The notes beneath the pieces were generated by a model. It made no database searches. It saw only the letters and a list, made by a program, of their open reading frames with translations, and had not been told where the DNA came from. Positions 15,422 to 21,995 of a DNA stretch of 30,690 nucleotides are shown one piece after another (the stretch's first letter is position 1; the number at the start of each line of letters is the position of its first letter). A program made the translations under genes and the position numbers. The DNA is from an uncultured Eubacteriales bacterium (GTDB lineage: Bacteria; Bacillota_A; Clostridia; Lachnospirales; Cellulosilyticaceae), in contig USPX01000004.1 of assembly GCA_900556665.1 (NCBI GenBank), positions 1 to 30,690 of the forward strand, given 5' to 3'.

Positions 15422-15562
15422 ATGAATGACCTTCAAATGATACAATTCCTTAAGCATAATGATACTACTAAAATAAAAGAAGCGATATTGCAAGAGAATA
15501 ACCCCCCTTTCAATATCGCCTTTATAGTCTTTATATTAATCCTTCTTCTCACTCTATTATAA
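15422..15562 (+). CDS. Small single-pass membrane protein (46 aa)
   Basis: A short ORF with a strong AAAGGAG site 6 nt before the ATG at 15422. The 46 residues start with a charged helix (MNDLQMIQFLKHNDTTKIKE) and end with a hydrophobic segment (NIAFIVFILILLLTLL) long enough to cross the membrane. It ends by overlapping the tail of the anti-sigma factor gene on the other strand by 6 bp. The function is unknown. The N-terminal helix plus C-terminal anchor resembles small membrane regulators, but that is only an analogy. Confidence 0.65.
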   Translation: MNDLQMIQFLKHNDTTKIKEAILQENNPPFNIAFIVFILILLLTLL

Positions 15563-16333
15563 TAATTCCGTTGCCATTTGTAGCATTTCATCAGCTGTCA
15601 TATCTGTATCACTTGCTAAAAGATTATAAAATACTCCATCCTTTTCCCATGTAACATATGACATCATACTAATTTCTACTTCATCGCTACCATATGAAAT
15701 ATAATAGTCTTCTCTTTCTTCATTCTTCTTATCTTCCTCAGTAAGCTCATAATCTTCAGGTACAAATTTATAAGTATGCAAATAATAATTAAGTGTTGTA
15801 TCCCCACATTGTAAAGTCTTAACTGGCTTTGGTTCTTCCCCACCTGCAGATCTTTGCTCTGCATATAATGATACGTATTTTCCATCTTTATTGATATAAT
15901 CTACACATAGCTCTTTATAGGTTTCTACTACATTATTTGCATCATCTAGCCCCTTAACATCCTGTACTTCCATTTCATCAAATTTATAACCATTAGAAAA
16001 TGCCTCTATTACATTTACCTTATAACCTAGCTTTTCTTCTTGCTTTGCGAGCTTTGAATAATCCTTACATCTATTAAATATATTTGAATGACTTACTAAA
16101 CTTGTTACTTGTCCTGCTGCAAAGGCAACTGGCACTAAACATAAGGCACATGCTATAGCTATAATAGCCACTTTTTTGATTCTAAAACTTCTCATATTCT
16201 TTTCCTCCCTATTCACTCTATTAATAAGTTCATAATCTATCCTTCTCTTTACCCCATCATCTATTTTCATATCTGCCACTTCTTGTTTAAACGCTTTTGC
16301 AATCTCTTTGTCTAAATCTAATCTCCTCATCAT
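15557..16333 (-). CDS. Membrane anti-sigma factor
   Basis: A 258-residue protein with a cytoplasmic N-terminus (LDKEIAKAFKQEVADMKIDD...), one membrane helix at about residues 53-73 (IKKVAIIAIACALCLVPVAFA) and an extracellular domain of about 180 residues with repeated acidic and aromatic segments. This matches anti-sigma factors encoded with ECF sigma factors in Firmicutes (DUF4179-like layout). The start is set at ATG 16333, which has AGGAGG at 6 nt inside the sigma gene; the upstream in-frame ATG at 16351 would include that site. It overlaps the sigma gene by 47 bp, so translation is coupled. It presumably holds the sigma factor at the membrane until an envelope signal releases it. Confidence 0.8.
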   Translation of the reverse strand: MMRRLDLDKEIAKAFKQEVADMKIDDGVKRRIDYELINRVNREEKNMRSFRIKKVAIIAIACALCLVPVAFAAGQVTSLVSHSNIFNRCKDYSKLAKQEEKLGYKVNVIEAFSNGYKFDEMEVQDVKGLDDANNVVETYKELCVDYINKDGKYVSLYAEQRSAGGEEPKPVKTLQCGDTTLNYYLHTYKFVPEDYELTEEDKKNEEREDYYISYGSDEVEISMMSYVTWEKDGVFYNLLASDTDMTADEMLQMATELL

Positions 16334-16883
16334 ATACTTCCTCCTTTCCATTTTGACTATTTAATAATGCCTCTTTTAACTTTCTTCTGGCAGTGAAGAG
16401 CCTAGACTTAACCGTTCCTTCTAAGCAACCTACTATCTTTGCAATTTCCTTTGTAGAAAACTCATTGTAATAATATAAAACAACTACAGTTCTATGCTTC
16501 AAAGGTAAGTCCTCTACTAATCTCATAATGCTGGCTGCCCTTTCTTTTGCCATAGTAATCTCAGCTGCTGATGGTTCTACCCCTTGTTTCTCAAAGCTAC
16601 TCATATCTTCTTGTAGCACTTCTTTATTTTTCTTCTTGCCATACTCCCAAGCTGTCCTTGTTAAAATATGAAAAAACCAACCTTTAAACTTCTCGTTATG
16701 CTTTAAAGCACTTATATGTTCATAACATCTTATAAAGCTTTCTTGTACAACATCCTCACTATCAGCTTTATTTCCCACAATCAGATACACTGTATGCATA
16801 GCTACATTCTTATATTTTTCATAAAACATATCAAAGGCTGCCTTATCTCCTTCTTTCATTCTTTGTATAATTTCTTCTTCCAA
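16287..16883 (-). CDS. ECF-type RNA polymerase sigma factor
   Basis: A 198-residue sigma-70 family protein. Region 2 spans about residues 10-75 (FDMFYEKYKN, then KADSEDVVQESFIRCYEHI). Region 4 spans about 122-180 (LPLKHRTVVVLYYYNEFSTKEIAKIVGCLEGTVKSRLFTARRKLKE). Regions 1 and 3 are absent, as in the ECF group. The start codon is TTG at 16883, preceded by GAGGAG at about 8 nt, which gives the common MEEEIIQRMKEGD-type beginning. It is co-transcribed with the anti-sigma gene. Its target promoters are unknown; ECF units of this kind usually regulate themselves. Confidence 0.93.
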   Translation of the reverse strand: MEEEIIQRMKEGDKAAFDMFYEKYKNVAMHTVYLIVGNKADSEDVVQESFIRCYEHISALKHNEKFKGWFFHILTRTAWEYGKKKNKEVLQEDMSSFEKQGVEPSAAEITMAKERAASIMRLVEDLPLKHRTVVVLYYYNEFSTKEIAKIVGCLEGTVKSRLFTARRKLKEALLNSQNGKEEVYDEEIRFRQRDCKSV

Positions 16884-16993
16884 GGTACCTTCTCCTCTCT
16901 CACTTTATTTGATGCATCTGTATTAAAGAGTAATTTACTATCCATTTGGTTCATTTTCTTAATTTATTTTATTACATTTACTTTTAAAAGCAA

Positions 16994-17021
16994 AAAGAAG
17001 GACTTTCTATAGTCCTTCTTT
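16994..17021 (-). terminator. Terminator of the GH4 glycosidase gene
   Basis: An 11-bp stem AAAGAAGGACT/AGTCCTTCTTT with a 6-nt loop, followed on the minus strand by TTGCTTTT. It lies 35 bp after the glycosidase stop codon. Confidence 0.8.
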
Positions 17022-17055
17022 CTGGATTATACTATTACAATTGACTTGCTCCTCA

Positions 17056-18438
17056 TTAAAAATCTAGATAGGCTTCTGTATTTTTAATCATTTGGCTAAA
17101 TAATTCTCTTGAATCTTCTAATGAAAGTGTTACTAATGGATCATTTGCAAATGCCATGAATGCTTTGTTTTTATCTTTTGTAAGTGCGGCTTCCACAATA
17201 GCATTTTGGTTTGAAATGTGCCTTGTAACAATGCTTTGAATTGCATTTGGCAGTTCTCCTGCCATAAGTGGGATGACTTGGTCTTTTCTAAAGAGGGCAT
17301 TAGTTTCTACAATGTTGCCAAGTCCTATATTGCTGATTTGTCCTTGATTTGGCATATTTACATTTGTCACTAAATCTTCAAGCCCAAGTAACGCTTTGAT
17401 TTGTTTTACACCATCTTCTCCTGAAGCCTTAAGTTCAAATGCTTCTTCACCATTTACTAGACGTCTACTCTTTTCTAATCTTTCTTCTAAATCTTGTCTG
17501 CGCCAACTTACTGTTGTTAAGCCAAACTTCCACTGCATAACTGTTTCAGGGTTTTCTACATACCAATTACCTTGCATGAATTCTGCTAAATGTCTATCCC
17601 CTGCTGCTGCAATAAGCCCATAACGTTTAAATAAATCAAACTTCACACGGTTTGCACTAGTAAATGAATCATTCATCCAGTTTCCTGTTTTACCTGTTTC
17701 ATAACCATCAATATAATATTTATCTACAAACTTTTTATAAATAGGCATTAAATCTATATTTTTATAACTTGCATGATCTAGCCAAGTAAAATGATTAATT
17801 CCTAAAACATTTACTTTGATTTCTTCTCTCTTAACGTCTTCAATGCCCTCTAACTCTTTTAATGCATGAGTTAATAAAGTTTGTGTATGGAAAACTTCAT
17901 GACAGCAGCCAAAAGCCTTAATCTTAGGAAAGACTGTATAAAGTGCTTTCATACAAATAGACATTGGATTTGTATAGTTAATTACCCATGCATTAGGACA
18001 ATTCTTTTCTATGGCCTTAGCAAACTGAGCATACATTGGCACTGTACGTAAACCTCTAATTAATCCACCTGGCCCTACTGTGTCACCTACAGATTGATAA
18101 ATGCCATACTGTTCTGGCGCATGTACATCTGAGGCCATTTCGTTAAATGTACCTGGTAAAATAGATATAATAACGAAATCAGCACCCTTTAGTGCTTCAT
18201 CTAAATTTTTTTCTGCTTTATAAATCCATTTACTTTTTACATCATCTCTTTTAGCTAAGTCATTTCCAATCTTTTCATTATTTAAAGCAGCTTCATAATC
18301 TATATCATATAATTTCACAGTTCCTAAGAGTTGTTCTTCCATTGCTAAATCACTCATCAGACGCCATGCCCAACCTCTTGAACCGCCTCCAATATATGTG
18401 ATTTTTATATCTTTTACGTAATCACCCATAAATTTCAT
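17056..18438 (-). CDS. Glycoside hydrolase family 4 (alpha-galacturonidase/alpha-galactosidase type)
   Basis: A 460-residue NAD- and Mn-dependent glycosidase. The N-terminal Rossmann motif ITYIGGGSRGW (residues 13-23) binds NAD. NYTNPM (154-159), the metal-binding C179-H180-E181 (CCHEVF) and INHFTW (214-219) are GH4 hallmarks. The CHE form of the metal motif is closer, to my knowledge, to LplD-like alpha-galacturonidases than to the CHS of MelA-like alpha-galactosidases, but substrate is not settled. The enzyme is cytoplasmic, with no signal peptide. GGGGGAC precedes the ATG at 18438. It is divergent from an AraC regulator that is probably its activator, a common arrangement for sugar-inducible genes. 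No transporter gene is adjacent. Confidence 0.9.
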   Translation of the reverse strand: MKFMGDYVKDIKITYIGGGSRGWAWRLMSDLAMEEQLLGTVKLYDIDYEAALNNEKIGNDLAKRDDVKSKWIYKAEKNLDEALKGADFVIISILPGTFNEMASDVHAPEQYGIYQSVGDTVGPGGLIRGLRTVPMYAQFAKAIEKNCPNAWVINYTNPMSICMKALYTVFPKIKAFGCCHEVFHTQTLLTHALKELEGIEDVKREEIKVNVLGINHFTWLDHASYKNIDLMPIYKKFVDKYYIDGYETGKTGNWMNDSFTSANRVKFDLFKRYGLIAAAGDRHLAEFMQGNWYVENPETVMQWKFGLTTVSWRRQDLEERLEKSRRLVNGEEAFELKASGEDGVKQIKALLGLEDLVTNVNMPNQGQISNIGLGNIVETNALFRKDQVIPLMAGELPNAIQSIVTRHISNQNAIVEAALTKDKNKAFMAFANDPLVTLSLEDSRELFSQMIKNTEAYLDF

Positions 18439-18477
18439 TACTTTGTCCCCCTGAAAAATATTTATATCTATATTTAT

Positions 18478-18545
18478 ATTGTACTATATCCCCTTATTTT
18501 TTCTCTACTTTTTTTGAACTAATGTAATATTTTCTACTTTTTTTG
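18478..18545. promoter_or_regulatory. GH4 promoter with paired 13-bp direct repeats
   Basis: On the minus strand a -10-like TACAAT lies at 18478-18483, with no good -35 at the expected distance. Two identical direct repeats TCTACTTTTTTTG lie at 18504-18516 and 18533-18545, 29 bp apart. The first covers the would-be -35. This suggests activation by a factor bound at the repeats, most simply the adjacent AraC protein. Confidence 0.55.
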
Positions 18546-18614
18546 TTTTTATTTTGCATCTTATGTTATTCTATAAAGGTATTATGATTTATTATAGATG
18601 GAGGTATATCTTGA

Positions 18615-19478
18615 ATGGACTCAAATATGTCCCCTATTAATTCAAATGGATATCTTATTGAGTATGCAAAACGTGATCAAACCGCTTCAATGCTCACACA
18701 CCATTATCATGATCACTATGAAATTTACTATCAACTTTCGGGAGAACGCTACTATTTTCTTAAAGATAGGTCTTATTATGTAAAGAAAGGCGATATCGTT
18801 GTGATTAATACTTACACCTTACATAAAACTGTACGTGTAGGTAGTAAAGCTTATGAACGTATTCTCATTAACTTTTCTCCTGAGTATATTGCTAAACTTA
18901 CTAAATACATTACTGATATCGACCTACTTCGTTGCTTTAAAAATTCTTCTCCTATCATTACACTTTCTCCCAAGGAGCAACTTTTTATAGAGTCATTACT
19001 TTTTAAAATGCTTAAAGAAAAAAAAGAAAAACTAGAAGGGTTTGACACTTACTCACGTATTAGCTTAATTGAACTATTAATTACTTTAAGCCGCATTTCT
19101 CCTAAAAACAAAAATACCTACTTAGAATTTCCAAGTAGCCTACATAAAAAAATCTCTGAGGTAACAGCTTTTATTAATGAACATTTCATGGAAGACATTA
19201 CCCTTAACTTAATTGCTAAAAAATTTTACATGAACCCTTACTATCTATGCCGTACTTTTAAAGAAGTAACAGGATTTAATTTTACACAGTATTTAAATAC
19301 AGTACGTATTCGCGCTAGTGAAGAATTATTACTTACAACCAACTTAAGTATATTAGAAGTCGCAACTGCTGTTGGCTATACAAACTCTACACACTTTGGA
19401 CGTGTATTTAAACAAACTCTTGATACATCTCCTTTACAGTACCGTAAACTTCATGCCAAAGAAAACGACTTACTTTAG
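18615..19478 (+). CDS. AraC-family regulator with cupin sensing domain
   Basis: A 287-residue regulator. The N-terminal half is a cupin-like sugar-sensing domain (HHYHDHYEIYYQLSGER, then YYVKKGDIVVINTYTLHKT). The C-terminus holds the paired helix-turn-helix of AraC/XylS proteins (ITLNLIAKKFYMNPYYLCRTFKEVTGFNFTQYL, then SILEVATAVGYTNSTHFGRVFKQTLDTSPLQYRK). GGAGG lies 10 nt before the ATG at 18615. Divergent placement from the GH4 glycosidase gene suggests that it activates that gene in response to a plant-derived sugar. The inducer is not identifiable. A strong terminator follows the stop. Confidence 0.9.
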   Translation: MDSNMSPINSNGYLIEYAKRDQTASMLTHHYHDHYEIYYQLSGERYYFLKDRSYYVKKGDIVVINTYTLHKTVRVGSKAYERILINFSPEYIAKLTKYITDIDLLRCFKNSSPIITLSPKEQLFIESLLFKMLKEKKEKLEGFDTYSRISLIELLITLSRISPKNKNTYLEFPSSLHKKISEVTAFINEHFMEDITLNLIAKKFYMNPYYLCRTFKEVTGFNFTQYLNTVRIRASEELLLTTNLSILEVATAVGYTNSTHFGRVFKQTLDTSPLQYRKLHAKENDLL

Positions 19479-19486
19479 TAAATGCA

Positions 19487-19514
19487 AAAAGGTGTCACAA
19501 ATGTGACACCTTTT
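19487..19514 (+). terminator. Terminator of the GH4 regulator gene
   Basis: A 13-bp perfect stem AAAAGGTGTCACA/TGTGACACCTTTT with a 2-nt loop, located 8 bp after the stop codon. Confidence 0.85.
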
Positions 19515-19542
19515 ACATTTCTTATATGTATATAAAAACAAA

Positions 19543-19573
19543 AAAAGCTTTGAATTAAAAATTCAAAGCTTTT
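19543..19573 (-). terminator. Terminator of tRNA-Leu
   Basis: The stem AAAAGCTTTGAATT pairs with AATTCAAAGCTTTT. Read on the minus strand it ends in a long T run. It lies 7 bp beyond the 3' end of the tRNA. Confidence 0.75.
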
Positions 19574-19580
19574 ACCCAAA

Positions 19581-19662
19581 TGCGGGCGAAGGGAGTCGAA
19601 CCCTTACACCTCGCGGCGCTAGATCCTAAGTCTAGTGCGTCTGCCAATTCCGCCACGCCCGC
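19581..19662 (-). tRNA. tRNA-Leu (anticodon UAG)
   Basis: The minus strand folds as a class II tRNA: acceptor GCGGGCG/CGCCCGC with discriminator A, a D-arm, and anticodon stem CTAGA/TCTAG with loop CTTAGGA giving anticodon UAG. It has a long variable arm of CGCCGCGAGGTG type and a T-arm AAGGGTTCGACTCCCTT. The long variable arm and the anticodon both indicate leucine (reads CUA). CCA is not encoded. Confidence 0.96.
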
Positions 19663-19886
19663 AAAACCGAGTACTTGGATATATTACCATTTCTTATACA
19701 CTTTGTCCAGTGTTTTTTAGAAATTTATTTTTTATTTTCCATACATTTAATAGCTTTATTTACTACTCAAAATTAAATTTAAACACTTTTTAATTTTCAT
19801 AAAATTTAATAAATCATGTGTCGAAATAAAGATAAGATAGTTTATATACCTAAATTATCTACATACCAAGTTAAGGAGGATTTACT

Positions 19887-20444
19887 ATGGCAAAAATTTT
19901 AATGTTAGTCGGAGATTTTACAGAAGACTATGAAACAATGGTACCTTTTCAAGCACTTCAAATGATTGGTTATACAGTAGATGCTGTATGTCCTGATAAA
20001 AAAATTGGGGATACCATCGCAACTGCTATTCATGACTTTTTAGGCGATCAAACATATTCAGAGAAACCGGGTCATAGATTTGCTATCAATGCAGACTTTG
20101 ATAAAGTAAATGTTGAAGATTATGACGGTGTTCTTATTACTGGAGGACGTTCTCCTGAATACCTAAGACTTAATGATAAAGTTGTAGATATGGTGAAATA
20201 TTTCATGATTAATAATAAACCTGTGGCAGCTATCTGCCATGGACCACAATTACTTGTAGCTACTGGATTACTTCAAGGACGTAAACTTACAGCTTATCCA
20301 TCTGTAGCACCAGAAATTAAAGCTTGTGGTGGAGAATATATAGAGATTCCTATGGATGGCTCATATGTAGATGGTAACTTAGTTACAGCGCCAGCTTGGC
20401 CTGCACATCCTCAGTGGTTGGCGGACTATATTAGGTTATTCTAA
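19887..20444 (+). CDS. DJ-1/PfpI family protein
   Basis: A 185-residue single-domain protein of the DJ-1/PfpI superfamily. The nucleophile elbow AAICHGPQLL contains Cys117-His118. The N-terminal MLVGDFTEDYE has acidic residues at the place of the conserved family Glu, and DGVLITGGRSPEYLR is a typical loop. Members act as glyoxalases or deglycases, chaperones or peptidases. Which applies here is not evident. It is cytoplasmic, preceded by AAGGAGG at 8 nt, and monocistronic. Its stop codon forms the first bases of long-hairpin copy 5. The 224-bp region before it (19663-19886) is AT-rich and shows nothing else I can name. Confidence 0.9.
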   Translation: MAKILMLVGDFTEDYETMVPFQALQMIGYTVDAVCPDKKIGDTIATAIHDFLGDQTYSEKPGHRFAINADFDKVNVEDYDGVLITGGRSPEYLRLNDKVVDMVKYFMINNKPVAAICHGPQLLVATGLLQGRKLTAYPSVAPEIKACGGEYIEIPMDGSYVDGNLVTAPAWPAHPQWLADYIRLF

Positions 20445-20646
20445 AGGGAGGCGCCGTGGGGAGGTGTGTGAATAACTACACTCTCCGTAATCTATGAGAC
20501 TCTAAGTTCGATAAGTAAAGAAACGATGTGAACTCGCTTCGCTCAAACAGCACATCTAAAACCTCTTTACTTATCTTCACTAAGAGTCTCATGAGATTAC
20601 TCCGAAGGTAGTTTTATTCACACACCTCCCCACGGCTTTCTCTTTA
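20442..20646 (+). repeat. Long-hairpin 3' element, copy 5 (complete, divergent)
   Basis: A palindrome of about 205 bp in plus sense orientation that begins with the TAA stop of the PfpI gene (TAAAG pairing with CTTTA at 20642-20646). The outer arms GCCGTGGGGAGGTGTGTGAA and complement are nearly perfect. The left core GTAATCTATGAGACTCTAAG differs from the other copies at several positions, but the right arm has changed to match. The inner stem is GATGTG/CACATC (20525-20530 and 20551-20556) around AACTCGCTTCGCTCAAACAG. It lies between converging genes. Confidence 0.85.
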
Positions 20647-20708
20647 GATAAATATAGTCCTTGGGCGAAGGGGGCTAGGTTAAAGCTGGATCTTAGATAA
20701 AAATAGCC

Positions 20709-21620
20709 TTATACGAGTTTGTTGTAGACTTCTTGGACTGGGGTGGGGTCGATATTGTGGTGAGTGGCTAGGGTGATTAGGGTTTGTCCGAAGATTTGGC
20801 GTTCGTCATTTCGCTTTTTTTCGTAGTCGCGTTGGAAGGATGTTTTAGTGTCGTGTGGAAAGTCTAGGGCTTTTTGATAGGCTGAGTTAACGCAGTCGGT
20901 TGGTAGGTTAATGCCTTTTTTCTGGGCGAGTTTATATATAACGTCCATTATAGCTAATAGTTTTTCACTTAGGGCCTTATCCTCATATACTTCACCCATG
21001 GTTTTATCATAAGCTGCTGTTACTAGAGTATATGAGGCAATGCACATGTATTTGCTCCAGATAGCTTCAAGGTATTCTTTTGTCCATAAAAAGTTAATTT
21101 GTGCTGCTTCTAAAGCTTGTCTGAGTAATTCTGCTTCACTATCTAATCTATTAAAGTCTTTTCCGAATATGATCTTACATTGTCCACCATTTTGGCATAT
21201 TACTCCAGGTTCACCAATGTGTGTACCAATATATACGCATGCTGGATAGACATAGCCATTAGAAATCACTTTACGTATTCTTTCATAAATATCTATGCCA
21301 TTTAAGAGTGGTAGGATTTGTGTAGTATCTTTTATTTTCCCTTTGAGCTCTTGTAATACATTTTCTAAGTCATATGCTTTTACACAAATAAGACATATAT
21401 CTAACATGGGTAAATCTGAAATCTTATCTGTGGCTAATGTCGGATGACATACGCTCTCCCCTTCTTCTTTGCTTCTTACAATTAATCCATTTTCTTTAAT
21501 CTTCTTAAGGTGTTCACCTCGTGCAATAAAATATATTTGATCTTCAGCTTTCTTTGTACGTGCTAATTTACTTCCAAAGTAACCTCCTACTCCACCAACT
21601 CCAATAATTCCAATGTTCAT
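20709..21620 (-). CDS. panE: 2-dehydropantoate 2-reductase family protein (PanE/ApbA)
   Basis: A 303-residue NADPH-dependent reductase. PanE converts 2-dehydropantoate to pantoate in pantothenate and CoA synthesis. The N-terminal Rossmann motif is GVGGVGGYFGSKLA (residues 7-20). The substrate-domain residues LLNGID (Asn107) and IWSKYM (Lys190) fit the family's catalytic positions. The start is placed at ATG 21620, which has GGAGG at 8 nt; the in-frame ATG at 21635 contains that site. Other pantothenate genes are absent nearby, and many family paralogues reduce other 2-keto acids, so the exact substrate is uncertain. Confidence 0.85.
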   Translation of the reverse strand: MNIGIIGVGGVGGYFGSKLARTKKAEDQIYFIARGEHLKKIKENGLIVRSKEEGESVCHPTLATDKISDLPMLDICLICVKAYDLENVLQELKGKIKDTTQILPLLNGIDIYERIRKVISNGYVYPACVYIGTHIGEPGVICQNGGQCKIIFGKDFNRLDSEAELLRQALEAAQINFLWTKEYLEAIWSKYMCIASYTLVTAAYDKTMGEVYEDKALSEKLLAIMDVIYKLAQKKGINLPTDCVNSAYQKALDFPHDTKTSFQRDYEKKRNDERQIFGQTLITLATHHNIDPTPVQEVYNKLV

Positions 21621-21733
21621 ATCTATTACCTCCATTTTTATTATGATTTCTGTAATACATTTACTATCTTTTTTTAAGTAACATTATCTAAATTCCCCCA
21701 ATTAAATTTATAAGAAAGCTATTTTATATACAA

Positions 21734-21768
21734 AAAAGGCGATACAAACAATGTTTGTATCGCCTTAA
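21734..21768 (-). terminator. Terminator of tRNA-Gly
   Basis: The stem AAGGCGATACAAAC (21736-21749) pairs with GTTTGTATCGCCTT (21753-21766), and six T residues follow on the minus strand. Confidence 0.85.
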
Positions 21769-21773
21769 GTTAG

Positions 21774-21844
21774 AGCGGGTGATGGGAATCGAACCCACGT
21801 AGTCAGCTTGGAAGGCTGAAGTTCTACCATTGAACTACACCCGC
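21774..21844 (-). tRNA. tRNA-Gly (anticodon UCC)
   Basis: 71 nt on the minus strand: acceptor GCGGGTG/CACCCGC with discriminator T, D-arm GTTCAATGGTAGAAC, anticodon stem TCAGC/GCTGA with loop CTTCCAA giving UCC, and T-arm GTGGGTTCGATTCCCAT. CCA is not encoded. The first 53 positions from the 3' end are identical to the partial tRNA at the right edge of the window. Confidence 0.96.
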
Positions 21845-21995
21845 AAAAGATATATTTATTATATCCATATTTTATAGGTTTGTCTAGTACTTTTTTCGAT
21901 TTTTTTATTATTTTATTCTTTAAGCTAAGCTTTTTACTCATCTTATAATACCTGACTGCATATGATTGACTATGTACAATTAGGGGGTGATTCTC

